Shown piece by piece: positions 7,967 through 16,913 of a stretch of 26,866 nt of DNA. The translations under genes and the position numbers were made by a program. The stretch is taken from assembly GCA_028874675.1 (NCBI GenBank), contig JAPPJA010000084.1, forward strand, positions 1-26,866, in the 5' to 3' direction. The notes beneath the pieces are model-generated. The model was given only the letters and a program-made list of their open reading frames with translations. It searched no databases and had not been told where the DNA came from. The number at the start of each line of letters is the position of its first letter. The first letter of the stretch is position 1. Source of the stretch: Chloroflexota bacterium (GTDB lineage Bacteria > Chloroflexota > Dehalococcoidia > Lucifugimonadales > UBA3495).

Positions 7967-8590
7967 TCAGTCATCCCCCTCAAAGCTCCAGGGCAAATAG
8001 GGGCGCCACTCGTCCAGAATGGCGCGGTTCTGCAGAATGCGGTAAGGGTTGGGCTGCGGCACCCTGGGCTCCGTCTTCAGGCGCATGTTGGCCTCTTCGG
8101 GGGTGCGACCGGCCTTGCGCAGATTGCACCGGCTGCAGGCGGCCACCACGTTCTCCCAGGTGTGCGCCCCCTTCTGCCGACGGGGCACCACGTGGTCCAG
8201 GGTCAGTTCCTGGTTTTTCTTGCCGCAATACTGACAGGTGTACTGGTCGCGCAGGAAGATCTCCTTCTTGGAGAGCTTGCGGGGAGCAAAGGGCCGCTTG
8301 ACCAGGTAAACCAGCCTGATGATGGACGGGGCGTCAACGGTGGCGGTTACGGTGCGTACTTCTCCCCGATGATTCTCCAGCAACTCGGCTTTACCCTTGC
8401 TCAGGAGAATGATGGCGCGGCGGACTGTGGAAACGTTGATGGGAACGTAGTTGAGGTTCAGCACCAGCACCGGAGAACTCAAGACACGGTCAGTTGCCAG
8501 TTCCGGAGCGTGGCCGTTGCCGATTAGGCCACCTATGTCCGTCGCCTTTTGCCCGTTCTGGTCCTGTCCAGCCACCGTCACCTCGCTCAT
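7967..8590 (-). CDS. HNH endonuclease family protein
   Basis: The 207-residue protein has a C-terminal HNH nuclease domain: zinc ligands C119 and C122 (CQYC), the catalytic LDHVVP motif (D132-H133), the WENVVAAC segment and C152/C155 (CSRCN). The N-terminal half (LVLNLNYVPINVSTVRRAIILLSKG region) is shared with a widespread HNH subfamily common in free-living bacteria; its cellular role is unclear. The ATG at 8590 is preferred over a TTG at 8614. It has no strong ribosome binding site. Upstream lies the PAP2 phosphatase gene on the same strand, with a 73-base gap. Lack of neighbouring methylase or phage genes argues against a restriction system or a homing element. Confidence 0.85.
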   Translation of the reverse strand: MSEVTVAGQDQNGQKATDIGGLIGNGHAPELATDRVLSSPVLVLNLNYVPINVSTVRRAIILLSKGKAELLENHRGEVRTVTATVDAPSIIRLVYLVKRPFAPRKLSKKEIFLRDQYTCQYCGKKNQELTLDHVVPRRQKGAHTWENVVAACSRCNLRKAGRTPEEANMRLKTEPRVPQPNPYRILQNRAILDEWRPYLPWSFEGDD

Positions 8591-8663
8591 ATTGGCTTTC
8601 GCCAAGAATGCCAAGTCGGGGAACCGGTTTGGAGGTCAAGGGGATGTTAATGACTTGCCGGTA

Positions 8664-9368
8664 TTATATACCAACTTTCGGAAATGTGGTGTCCTCGCCG
8701 GAGGACCGCCCCAGCCGTCGCAACAGGTAACTCCTCAGCAAGCCGAGGGTCAACAGGACCGACGCGCCGAACAGATAGCCGCCCACAACATCGCTGGGCC
8801 AGTGGACGCCCAGATAGACCCTGGACAACCCAACTCCCACAATCAACAGGACCAGCGCTGCAGTGAATCCCCAGCGAAGACGTCGGTCTTCAACATGCTG
8901 CCAGGTGAGGAAAATTAACGCCCCGCACAGCAATATCGCGAAGGCAGCGTGGCCGCTGGGGAACCCCATGTCGTGGGGCGCGGGTTCCACAATCGCCATT
9001 TCCGGTCGCGGTCGGCCGACGAGGGCCTTGAGGGGATGGGTCAGCAGGGCCGAGGCAACGGCCAGGGCAAACAGCAGGGCATCCACCCTCAACTTTCGCC
9101 ACAAGAGGACGGCCACCACGGCCAGCGACACCGCCGCCGAAACCGGATACCAGCCCAAACGGGTAAGCGTCCCCAGCGCCGCCGTAAGCGGAGGACTTTG
9201 CCAGCCTTGAACCGCCGTTAACAGCGCCTCATCGCCTGGCCAGCGGGGGAAGGCCCAGGCCAGCGCAAAGGCGGCCACCGCGACCGGAATTGTGCAGACC
9301 GTCGCTGCGCCATAGAAGCGTGCCTGGCGAAAGGCATATTCAATGAGGACCCCGATGAGGGCAATCAC
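8664..9368 (-). CDS. PAP2-family membrane phosphatase
   Basis: This 234-residue integral membrane protein carries the three PAP2 phosphatase motifs: K114 to R121-P122 (KALVGRPRP), PSGHA (137-141) with the acid/base H140, and SRVYLGVHWPSD (182-193) with the nucleophile H189 and its partner D193. Several hydrophobic helices flank them, so the active site should face the outside of the membrane. Family members dephosphorylate lipid phosphates such as undecaprenyl pyrophosphate or phosphatidic acid; the substrate cannot be told here. The start is a GTG at 9368, with no ATG near it and no strong ribosome binding site, so the exact N-terminus is uncertain. It is divergent from cmk. Confidence 0.88.
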   Translation of the reverse strand: MIALIGVLIEYAFRQARFYGAATVCTIPVAVAAFALAWAFPRWPGDEALLTAVQGWQSPPLTAALGTLTRLGWYPVSAAVSLAVVAVLLWRKLRVDALLFALAVASALLTHPLKALVGRPRPEMAIVEPAPHDMGFPSGHAAFAILLCGALIFLTWQHVEDRRLRWGFTAALVLLIVGVGLSRVYLGVHWPSDVVGGYLFGASVLLTLGLLRSYLLRRLGRSSGEDTTFPKVGI

Positions 9369-9454
9369 AGACAGAACCTGATTAGTGATTTCTGCCAGTG
9401 TAGCAGGTTGACCAGCATCCGCGAGACAGGCTGGGCAGGGTCGGCCGGCGCCTG

Positions 9455-9463
9455 TGCTATACT
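9455..9463 (+). promoter_or_regulatory. Extended -10 promoter element for cmk
   Basis: TG-C-TATACT is a good extended -10 element with no recognisable -35 hexamer. Transcription would start near 9470, giving a leader of about 64 bases to the TTG start of cmk. The same TGTGCTAT string occurs in the candidate element at 3245-3252. Confidence 0.4.
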
Positions 9464-9533
9464 CGAGAGACCGGCAAGTCTGTATCTGTTAGGGCCCGCT
9501 AAACGCGCTTCCTGTCACCCTGGAGGGTATCTA

Positions 9534-10235
9534 TTGTTCGGTAGGGTTGGAGCCATTGCCATTGACGGCCAGGCCGCCGCCGGTAAGACGGTGGTGGGAA
9601 GGGAGTTGGCCCTTCGGCTGGGCTGCCCCTTTCTGGATACCGGCATTATGTACCGAGCAGTCACCTGGCTGGCCCTCAATGAAGGCGTATCCATGGAAGA
9701 CGAAACGGCCCTCGGCGAGCTGGCCAGCGGCTCCGCCATGCGGCCCGGCGACCGGGCAGACAACGGGCTTCTCCTGGGTGACCGAATGCTGGGACCGGAG
9801 CTGAGAACGGCAGAGGTTGACCAGCACGTATCGCTGGTGGCCAGGGTGTCCGGCGTGCGGCGGGAAATGGTGCGCCAGCAAAGGGATATCGCCGCCAGGG
9901 CTTGCCAGGACTCGGGGGGCATTGTAATGGTGGGTCGGGACATTGGGACCATAGTCCTGCCCGACGCCCACCTGAAGGTATTTATGGTGGCCTCCCCCGA
10001 AGTGCGCGCCCAGCGCCGCTACGATGAACTGAAGTCCCAGGGACAGGCCGCCAGCTACCAGGAAATCCTGGACAATGCCCTGTCCAGGGACCGGATAGAC
10101 TCGCAGCGGGCCGATTCTCCCCTGGCCCAGGCAGCGGATGCCCTGCTGGTAGATACCAGCGACCTGACCATCGAACAGGTGGTGGGGAAGATCCTGGAAG
10201 GACTGGAATCTTCCGCGGAGCGGACACCCCGGTGA
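9534..10235 (+). CDS. cmk: Cytidylate kinase
   Basis: Cmk transfers phosphate from ATP to CMP or dCMP, feeding CTP and dCTP pools. The 233-residue protein has the P-loop GQAAAGKT (12-19), the CMP-binding DTGIMYRAVTWLAL segment, GRDIGTIVLPDA with the conserved Arg-Asp, and the lid segment RRYDELKSQG followed by RDRIDSQRADSPL. Length is normal. The start is a TTG at 9534: GGAGG lies 7 bases upstream and the family homology begins just after it. The open frame runs further up to 9408, but that part overlaps the likely promoter. The stop overlaps the GTG start of plsC (GTGA), so the two are translationally coupled. Confidence 0.93.
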   Translation: MFGRVGAIAIDGQAAAGKTVVGRELALRLGCPFLDTGIMYRAVTWLALNEGVSMEDETALGELASGSAMRPGDRADNGLLLGDRMLGPELRTAEVDQHVSLVARVSGVRREMVRQQRDIAARACQDSGGIVMVGRDIGTIVLPDAHLKVFMVASPEVRAQRRYDELKSQGQAASYQEILDNALSRDRIDSQRADSPLAQAADALLVDTSDLTIEQVVGKILEGLESSAERTPR

Positions 10236-10876
10236 CGGTACTTTACGGCCCGGGCAGAACCCTGGCCCGCATCTGCTTCAACGCCTTCGGCCGCATGGAA
10301 GTCACCGGCCGGGAGAACGTCCCTCCCTACGGACCGCTGATCGTGGTGGCCAACCACATCTCCTACAACGACCCCCCGTCCCTGGCCGCCGCCCTGCCCA
10401 GGCCCCTGTCCTTTCTGGGCAAGCAGGAGCTTTTTGTTCCCCAGGCCAAGGGGTGGCTGTTTAACTCGCTGCGGGTATATCCCGTGGACCGCTCCTTTGG
10501 AGTCAGCGCCCTGCGCGCTGCCCTTGACCTGCTGTCCCGGGACGAAGCGGTGGTCGTTTTTCCCGAAGGTCAGCGCAGCCCCGAAATGAAGCTGATCAAG
10601 GGCATGGCAGGCGCGGCCTACCTGGCCATGAAGTCCCAGGCGCCGATTCTGCCCGTCGGGATTACCGGCACGGAAAAGTTCCCCCACCAGCGGATGCCCT
10701 TCCCGATGTGCCGTTTCCAGGTCAATATTGGCCTGCCCTTCACCCCGCCGGTGCTGGAAGGGGGCCAGACCCGGGTAGCGGCAGAGGCGGTTCTGGAAAT
10801 GATTATGCGGCGAATTGCCATGCAGTTGCCGGAGGGTTATCGGGGGGAGTATGGGTTTTCCACGAATAAACACTAA
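10232..10876 (+). CDS. plsC: 1-acyl-sn-glycerol-3-phosphate acyltransferase
   Basis: PlsC adds the second acyl chain to lysophosphatidic acid, making phosphatidic acid at the inner face of the membrane. The 214-residue protein shows the acyltransferase motifs NHISYNDP (N41 to D47, with catalytic H42 and D47), GKQELF (63-68), FPEGQRS (110-116) that binds the glycerol phosphate, and ILPVGITGTEK. The start is GTG at 10232, overlapping the cmk stop. The cmk-plsC pairing is common in bacteria. The last few codons and the stop lie inside the left arm of an inverted repeat (10859-10938), so the C-terminus STNKH may have been set by that element. Confidence 0.92.
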   Translation: MTVLYGPGRTLARICFNAFGRMEVTGRENVPPYGPLIVVANHISYNDPPSLAAALPRPLSFLGKQELFVPQAKGWLFNSLRVYPVDRSFGVSALRAALDLLSRDEAVVVFPEGQRSPEMKLIKGMAGAAYLAMKSQAPILPVGITGTEKFPHQRMPFPMCRFQVNIGLPFTPPVLEGGQTRVAAEAVLEMIMRRIAMQLPEGYRGEYGFSTNKH

Positions 10877-10938
10877 TATCCACTAATTGTCTGTTTGCGC
10901 CAATAAACCATTAGTGAGAATTCGTGCCTATTCGTGGA
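10859..10938. repeat. Imperfect inverted repeat at the plsC end, possible terminator or miniature repeat element
   Basis: The arms 10859-10887 and 10910-10938 match in inverted orientation at 23 of 29 positions, with a 22-base centre. They contain CCACGAATA and CACTAAT units. The left arm includes the last plsC codons. The AT-rich composition contrasts with the neighbouring genes. It sits between convergent plsC and dapA and could end transcription from either side. Confidence 0.65.
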
Positions 10939-10993
10939 TGGAAAGATCCTGGTAGTCTTCGGGTCGCTTTGCAGCCGCAAGGATAACTTCACC

Positions 10994-11890
10994 CTACGCC
11001 GGCGCCACTATATCCATTTCGTATCTTGCCAGCACCTCTTCAATCTGGGCTGCTGACTTTTCATCCGCCGGTATCAGCGGCAGGCGGGGGTTGCCGACGT
11101 TGAAGCCCACGTGGTTCAGGGAGTGCTTTACGGGGATGGGGTTGGAGACGATGAACAGCACCTTGAAGATCTCCAGCAGGCGGCGGTGCTCGGCGGCGGC
11201 CTGCTCCACGTCGCCCTCCAGCAGCAGGCCCATCATCTGCTTGATCTGGTTGCCCACCAGGTGGGAGGCCACGCTGACCACGCCGTAGCCGCCGGTGGCC
11301 ATGATGTAGAAGGTCTCGTTGTCGTTGCCGCTCCAGACGCGGAACCCGTCCCGCGACCCCTCGATGATGCGGGTAATCTGGTCCATGTCGCTGCCCGCTT
11401 CCTTGACTCCGACGATGTTGTCCACGTGGCTCAGCCGGATGGTGGTGTCGTGGGTCATGTTCAGGCTGGTACGGCTGGTGACGTTGTAAAGCATGCAGGG
11501 CAGGTTGACGTGGGCGGCAATAGTCTTGAAGTGCTGGTACAGACCCTCCTGGGGAGGCTTGTTGTAGTAGGGGACCACCAGCAGCAGGCCGTCCACACCG
11601 GCCTTCTCCGCCTCCATGCTCAGCTCAATGCTTTCGGAGGTACTGTAGTTGCCCGTGCCGGCTATAACGGCGCCCCGGTCGCCCACGGCGTCCTTGATCT
11701 CGCCATACAGCCGGATTTTCTCATCAGTGGTGAGGGTAGGGGACTCGCCGGTGGTACCGGACACGATGACGCCGTCACTGCCCGAATCCAGCAGAGCGTT
11801 GGCAAGACGCTTGGCCTGGTCATAGTCCACTCGCCCCTCGTCATCAAAGGGAGTTACCATAGCCGTTATCAGTCTGCCTATCTCCGTCAT
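10994..11890 (-). CDS. dapA: 4-hydroxy-tetrahydrodipicolinate synthase
   Basis: DapA condenses pyruvate with aspartate semialdehyde, the first committed step toward diaminopimelate and lysine. The 298-residue protein is of normal length. It has the Schiff-base lysine K163 in VGVKEAGSD, Y135 in MLYNVTSRT (the YNxPxRT motif), and the T46-T47 pair in SGTTGES, along with Y109. The ATG at 11890 follows GAGGAGGG by about 6 bases. A TATAAT hexamer lies at 11920-11925. DapA relatives include N-acetylneuraminate lyase and other aldolases; the SGTTGES motif and the presence of lysA in this window support the lysine-pathway call. It is convergent with plsC and separated from rho by a repeat-rich gap. 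Confidence 0.92.
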   Translation of the reverse strand: MTEIGRLITAMVTPFDDEGRVDYDQAKRLANALLDSGSDGVIVSGTTGESPTLTTDEKIRLYGEIKDAVGDRGAVIAGTGNYSTSESIELSMEAEKAGVDGLLLVVPYYNKPPQEGLYQHFKTIAAHVNLPCMLYNVTSRTSLNMTHDTTIRLSHVDNIVGVKEAGSDMDQITRIIEGSRDGFRVWSGNDNETFYIMATGGYGVVSVASHLVGNQIKQMMGLLLEGDVEQAAAEHRRLLEIFKVLFIVSNPIPVKHSLNHVGFNVGNPRLPLIPADEKSAAQIEEVLARYEMDIVAPA

Positions 11891-11919
11891 GCTGACCCTC
11901 CTCGCAAGATTTTGCGGCC

Positions 11920-11925
11920 ATTATA
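11920..11925 (-). promoter_or_regulatory. -10 hexamer of dapA
   Basis: A perfect TATAAT on the minus strand lies 30 bases before the dapA ATG, giving a start near 11913 and a leader of about 22 bases. No -35 match is found at the usual spacing. Confidence 0.4.
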
Positions 11926-11972
11926 CACGGTGGGGGCAAATTCTGCCTGGCGTGACCAGAGCCTGCCAGGGT

Positions 11973-12001
11973 AATCGCGCCTTGACTGACTGTCACTGTG
12001 A
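11973..12001. repeat. Dispersed repeat A, copy 1
   Basis: This 29-base segment beginning AATCGCGCCTT matches 22451-22479 at 26 of 29 positions, in the same orientation. Both copies are intergenic. Confidence 0.65.
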
Positions 12002-12090
12002 GGCCTTCGGCCTGGAAGGCGTTATTCCGTCCTGCGCCCCGCCTGGGCAAGACGGACCAGCCCATACAGGTCAAGGTCAGCAAGGGCTCC

Positions 12091-12118
12091 TGGATTCCGG
12101 CGAAAGCCGGTATGACGG
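12091..12118. repeat. Palindromic repeat with GAAA tetraloop core
   Basis: The segment TGGATTCCGGCGAAAGCCGG contains CCGGC and GCCGG arms (12097-12110) around GAAA, followed by TATGACGG. It resembles the short extragenic repeats seen widely in bacteria with the pattern GGATTCC-hairpin-ATGACG; related hairpins occur at 16799 and 22740. Confidence 0.55.
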
Positions 12119-12192
12119 GACTGGCTGGCACGGAATTCCCACCGACTCTGAGCTCTTGCTGGGAAGGGGGTAGCGCCAGGGGGTAAATTAAG

Positions 12193-12221
12193 GACCCTCC
12201 CTCCGGGCAGGAGAGAGGGTC
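12193..12221 (-). terminator. Probable terminator downstream of rho
   Basis: Two 12-base arms (12193-12204 and 12210-12221) pair with one mismatch around a 5-base loop. On the minus strand the hairpin follows the rho stop by about 30 bases and is followed by CTTAATTTA. On the plus strand it is followed by TTTT, so it could work in both directions. Confidence 0.6.
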
Positions 12222-12251
12222 TTTTGAAGCAACCGGCGCAGAAGTGGTCGA

Positions 12252-13547
<1,296 letters not shown>

Positions 13548-13935
13548 CATTACCTCAATTTCTGTCCGGACCTGCGGCGGTGCGCTGTGGCCGGTGGGCC
13601 GCTGCCGGCCCAATATGGGAGTGTGGGGAAGTAACCCCGAATCGGGTAGCCATCCAACTGTTAACTGGTCTGATAGTCTGGGGTAGCGGCCAGAACTGTC
13701 TGCCCTGGCCGACGTGCCAACTGTCATCCGGGCCGTATTTTGTGGTACTTACTGCAGAAGCCGGTCCTGCAGGGGAAGTGGCGGATGCCGGTCGAAAGGA
13801 GGACTGGTTGGATTTAAAGCAAACAGCGCGTCTGTATCTATGTAGATGGGCCTCGAAACTCTAGAATTATTGTTCCCTGGATAATCATTTGGCCATTGTG
13901 CCATCCTTTATGTCAAGGTAAATGGCCGCAATATT
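13548..13935. other. rho leader/transaldolase-rho intergenic region
   Basis: A gap of about 390 bases without a convincing gene. A TTGACA hexamer on the minus strand (13911-13916) lacks a good -10 at normal spacing. GGCCATT (13891-13897) and AATGGCC (13921-13927) can form a 7-bp stem after the transaldolase stop. If rho starts here it has a leader of more than 300 bases, in keeping with the long, self-regulated rho leaders known in other bacteria. Confidence 0.4.
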
Positions 13936-14595
13936 TCAGGCGTTGCCGGCTTTCTCCCAGTCCTGAAGGAACCGGGCCAGACCGGAGTCGGTCAGGGGGT
14001 GCTGCACCATCTGCTTGAGAACACCGTAGGGGACCGTGGAGATGTCGGCGCCGACCTTGGCAGCCTGGGTACAGTGCAGGGTGTGGCGGATGCTGGCGGC
14101 CATTACCAGGGTGGGAAGCTGGTATTGCCGGTAAATGGCGACTATGTCCTCCACGAGAGTCATGCCCTCCTGGCCGATGTCGTCCAGGCGGCCGATGAAG
14201 GGGCTGACCACGGTGGAGCCGGCCTGGGCCCCCAGGATGGCCTGGTTCACCGAGAAGCAGAGGGTCTGGTTAATCTTGATGCCGTCGCGGGACAGGACGG
14301 AAATGGCCTTGAGGCCCTCGGCGGTGCTGGGAATCTTGACCCAGGGGTTGGGAATCCATTCAGCGATGTCCCGGCCCTCATCAATCATGCCGGCGGCGTC
14401 GGTACTGACCACCTCTACGGAGATGGGGCCGTCAATCAGGTCGGCGATTTCCTGCACTGCCGCGCGATAGCCGGCCTTGCCCCCAATTCCTTCCTTGGCG
14501 GCCAGGGAAGGGTTGGTGGTGACGCCCGTCACGATGCCCAGCTCGGACCCTTCGCGGATTTCGTCTATGTTTGCGGTATCAAGAAAAATTTTCAC
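13936..14595 (-). CDS. tal: Transaldolase (TalC/MipB small subfamily)
   Basis: The enzyme moves a three-carbon dihydroxyacetone unit between sugar phosphates in the non-oxidative pentose phosphate pathway. The 219-residue protein belongs to the short TalC/fructose-6-phosphate-aldolase group. It begins MKIFLDTANIDEI and carries GVTTNPSL (24-31), the Schiff-base lysine K87 in NPWVKIP, INQTLCFSVNQA and SPFIGRLDDIG. Short members may be true transaldolases or fructose-6-phosphate aldolases; residue identity alone does not settle it, and transaldolase is the more common activity. The start is GTG at 14595 with a weak ribosome binding site. It lies between pyrG and rho, all on the minus strand. Confidence 0.92.
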   Translation of the reverse strand: MKIFLDTANIDEIREGSELGIVTGVTTNPSLAAKEGIGGKAGYRAAVQEIADLIDGPISVEVVSTDAAGMIDEGRDIAEWIPNPWVKIPSTAEGLKAISVLSRDGIKINQTLCFSVNQAILGAQAGSTVVSPFIGRLDDIGQEGMTLVEDIVAIYRQYQLPTLVMAASIRHTLHCTQAAKVGADISTVPYGVLKQMVQHPLTDSGLARFLQDWEKAGNA

Positions 14596-14638
14596 GGCTG
14601 CACCGTACTTTTGCCAGTAGCTGTATCAAGAATTGCCA

Positions 14639-14721
14639 GGCGGGCTGGCGCTTGTTTCCCGAGGGGGACTGCTGTAAGGGCGTTACCCCTATCCTGACCT
14701 TCCTCTCAACGGGGGAAGGAA
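14639..14721. repeat. Dispersed repeat B, copy 1
   Basis: This segment shares GGCGGGCTGG-GCTTGT and, about 37 bases further on, AAGGGCGT-ACCCC-ATCCTGACCTTCC with 24647-24721. It ends with CCTTCC and GGAAGG arms followed by AATTTTT, which resembles a weak terminator on the plus strand. It lies between pyrG and the transaldolase gene. Confidence 0.65.
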
Positions 14722-14738
14722 TTTTTAATTGTCCCGGA

Positions 14739-16379
14739 CTACAGGGTCTCCAGGGGCAGGGGCTGCTGGTTGCCCTCGCGAATAACGTTCAATGAATGGG
14801 CGATGAACTGGCAGAACAGCGGGTGGGGCCGGTTGGGCCGGGACTGGAACTCGGGGTGGAACTGCACCCCCACCATGAATGGATGTTCTGCCACCTCGGC
14901 CGTTTCCACCAGTTTCCCATCGGGAGAAAGGCCGCCCACGATCATGCCGGACTCCTCCAGGCATTCCCGGTACAGGTTGTTGACCTCGAACCGGTGGCGG
15001 TGGCGTTCTTCAATCTCCTGGTTGCCGTAGGTGGAGAAAGTAAGGGTGTTCTGCTGCGGCCGGCAGGGATAACCTCCCAGCCTCATGGTGCCGCCCAGGT
15101 CGGTTACGGCTTCTTGCTCGGGCATGATGTGGATAACCGGGTGGGGCGTTTCGGGGTCCAGTTCCGAGGAATTGGCGCCGGCCAGCCCAAGGATATGGCG
15201 CGCCCAGTCGATTACCATCACCTGCAGGCCCAGGCACAAGCCCAGGTACGGTATGCCGTTCTCCCGGGCGTACCGGACGGTGTCGATCATGCCCTCTACG
15301 CCCCTGGGACCGAAGCCGCCGGGGACGACAATACCCATCACGTCGCCCAGATAGGCATCGGGACCGTAACGTTCGATGTCCTCCGAGTGGACCCACTTGA
15401 TTTCCACGTCGTGGTCGTGGGCTGCGCCGGCGTGGCGGAGAGCCTCCCTGACCGAGAGGTAGGAGTCGGGGTACTCCACGTACTTGCCGACGATGGCGAT
15501 GGGGAGCTTGCCCGAGGGACGCCGCATTCTTTCCACCATCTGGGTCCATTCCGACAGGTCCCGGGGCTGTCCCTGCAGGGACAGCAGGTTCACCAGGAAG
15601 TCGCCCAGGCCGGCCCTCTCCAGTATCAGGGGAACCTCGTAAACGTTGTCCACCGTTTCCAGCGGAATGACCGCCTCGCCGTCCACATCGCAGAAGAGGG
15701 ACAGCTTGTCCCTGATGGAGTCGGATATGGGGTTATCGCTGCGGCAGATCAGCGCGTCGGGCTGTATGCCGATCCCCCTCAACTCCTTGACGCTGTGCTG
15801 GGTGGGTTTGGTCTTAAGTTCCTCGGCGCCGGATATGTAGGGCAGCAGGGTAAGGTGAACGTAGCAGACATTGTTGCGGCCTACATCCTTGCGCATCTGG
15901 CGGATGGCCTCGAGGAAGGGAAGGCCCTCGATATCGCCTACGGTGCCGCCTACCTCCACGACCAGGACATCCACCTGGGATTCGGAGGCCAGTTCGGTAA
16001 GCCTGGCCTTGATTTCGTTGGTAACGTGGGGCACCGTCTGAATGGTGCCTCCCAGGAAATCGCCGCGGCGCTCCCTGGCGATAAGGGTCATGTAAACCTG
16101 GCCGGCGGTCAGGTTGGAGGAGCGGGTCAGTTCCACGTCGATGAACCGCTCGTAGTGGCCCAGGTCCAGGTCGGTTTCGCCGCCATCCCTGGTGACGAAG
16201 ACCTCGCCGTGCTGATAGGGAGACATGGTGCCAGGGTCGACGTTAAGGTAGGGATCGAGCTTTGCTACCGAAACGGACAACCCCCTGCTTTTGAGGAGGC
16301 GGCCGATGGAGGCAACGCAGATTCCCTTACCGATGGAACTGACTACTCCGCCGGTGACAAAAATATACTTGGTGGTCAT
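14739..16379 (-). CDS. pyrG: CTP synthase
   Basis: PyrG makes CTP from UTP, ATP and glutamine. The 546-residue protein has the N-terminal synthetase domain beginning KYIFVTGGVVSSIGKGI with its P-loop, LDPYLNVDPGTMSPYQHGEV, and the EVGGTVGDIE metal-binding site. The C-terminal glutaminase domain has the nucleophile C382 in GLCLGLQ, with H507 and E509 in FHPEFQSRP completing the triad. Length is normal. The ATG at 16379 has only a weak ribosome binding site (GAGG very close to the start). A consensus promoter at 16503-16532 gives a leader of about 116 bases. Product CTP also links to cmk at 9534-10235. Confidence 0.97.
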   Translation of the reverse strand: MTTKYIFVTGGVVSSIGKGICVASIGRLLKSRGLSVSVAKLDPYLNVDPGTMSPYQHGEVFVTRDGGETDLDLGHYERFIDVELTRSSNLTAGQVYMTLIARERRGDFLGGTIQTVPHVTNEIKARLTELASESQVDVLVVEVGGTVGDIEGLPFLEAIRQMRKDVGRNNVCYVHLTLLPYISGAEELKTKPTQHSVKELRGIGIQPDALICRSDNPISDSIRDKLSLFCDVDGEAVIPLETVDNVYEVPLILERAGLGDFLVNLLSLQGQPRDLSEWTQMVERMRRPSGKLPIAIVGKYVEYPDSYLSVREALRHAGAAHDHDVEIKWVHSEDIERYGPDAYLGDVMGIVVPGGFGPRGVEGMIDTVRYARENGIPYLGLCLGLQVMVIDWARHILGLAGANSSELDPETPHPVIHIMPEQEAVTDLGGTMRLGGYPCRPQQNTLTFSTYGNQEIEERHRHRFEVNNLYRECLEESGMIVGGLSPDGKLVETAEVAEHPFMVGVQFHPEFQSRPNRPHPLFCQFIAHSLNVIREGNQQPLPLETL

Positions 16380-16502
16380 GCCTCAGCCATAAATAACAGT
16401 TGAGAGGCGAACAAACTTACGTCTGGAGAAAGTGCTGTCCGGGCTGGGTAAGAGAGACGGCCTGCGCCGAGGAGTCGTGATAGCGAGCCGTGGTACTTGC
16501 TG

Positions 16503-16532
16503 ATTATATTCACGGGAATTTGGCTGTGTCAA
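16503..16532 (-). promoter_or_regulatory. Consensus sigma70 promoter of pyrG
   Basis: The minus strand reads TTGACA, an 18-base spacer, then TATAAT, a perfect match to both housekeeping hexamers. Transcription should begin near 16495, giving a leader of about 116 bases before the pyrG ATG. No attenuator hairpin with a T-run was seen in that leader. Confidence 0.75.
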
Positions 16533-16638
16533 GCAACCACTGTTGGGGTAAGAGTTCAGAGTTGGTGCGTTACAAGGCTGGAAAACCCGTCGTTAACGCG
16601 CAGGCGGGAACCTGGAACCTGTGCAAGTCGTGGGTTGG

Positions 16639-16666
16639 GTAGGGGCGCATGGCCATGCGCCCCTAC
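16639..16666. repeat. Perfect 28-bp palindrome
   Basis: The half-site GTAGGGGCGCATGG is followed directly by its exact reverse complement. There is no central loop. Short palindromes of this TAGGGGCG type are known as dispersed repeats in several bacterial lineages; only this copy was seen here. Confidence 0.8.
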
Positions 16667-16738
16667 GAAGTCGGGCGTATGATGCGTGTATGGGCAGGCA
16701 ATTCTTTCAACTCTGAACTGTTACCTGTTGTGGGCAGG

Positions 16739-16758
16739 GCAATCGCATATGCGATTGC
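16739..16758. repeat. Perfect 20-bp palindrome
   Basis: GCAATCGCATATGCGATTGC reads the same on both strands. It lies 73 bases after the larger palindrome. It could be a protein-binding site or a degenerate repeat; a related ATATGCGAT occurs at about 16840. Confidence 0.75.
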
Positions 16759-16798
16759 TCGCCTTTCATCCAAGGGACAGGGGCCGCATGGGGTCGGG

Positions 16799-16818
16799 GT
16801 TCCCGCCTGCGCGGGAAC
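16799..16818. repeat. Palindromic repeat, GTTCCCGC/GCGGGAAC arms (copy 1)
   Basis: Perfect 8-bp arms around CTGC, followed by GACG. The same arms with a CTTC loop occur at 22740-22759, also followed by GACG, and a half copy occurs near 22897. Confidence 0.7.
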
Positions 16819-16913
16819 GACGGGGTAACCCCCCCATCTGATATGCGATAACCCTGCTGAGTCTGGCGCAATTTGATCGGACCCTGAAGCGCGATTGCCC
16901 CGGGGAACGGGGT

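Larger units (their letters stand above)
11926..12251. other. dapA-rho intergenic region with repeats
   Basis: No gene is seen here. The stretch holds a 29-base copy of a dispersed repeat (11973-12001), a palindrome-bearing repeat (12091-12118) whose CCGGC-GAAA-GCCGG core forms a short hairpin, and a strong hairpin downstream of rho (12193-12221). Confidence 0.6.
16533..16913. other. Repeat-rich intergenic region upstream of pyrG
   Basis: No gene is seen. The stretch holds a perfect 28-bp palindrome (16639-16666), a perfect 20-bp palindrome (16739-16758), a GTTCCCGC hairpin (16799-16818), and a CCCCG/CGGGG hairpin just after the stop of the 16914 gene. Confidence 0.6.

Noticed and set aside
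13551..13727. N-terminal extension of Rho to position 13727
   Set aside because: The extra residues have no Rho similarity and the ATG pair at 13547-13550 follows a GAGG site.
13911..13916. TTGACA as the rho promoter
   Set aside because: No acceptable -10 hexamer lies 15-19 bases downstream on the minus strand, so I did not list it as a promoter.
14796..16403. 535-codon plus-strand open frame opposite pyrG
   Set aside because: It mirrors pyrG, lacks any known motif and arises from GC-rich codon use.
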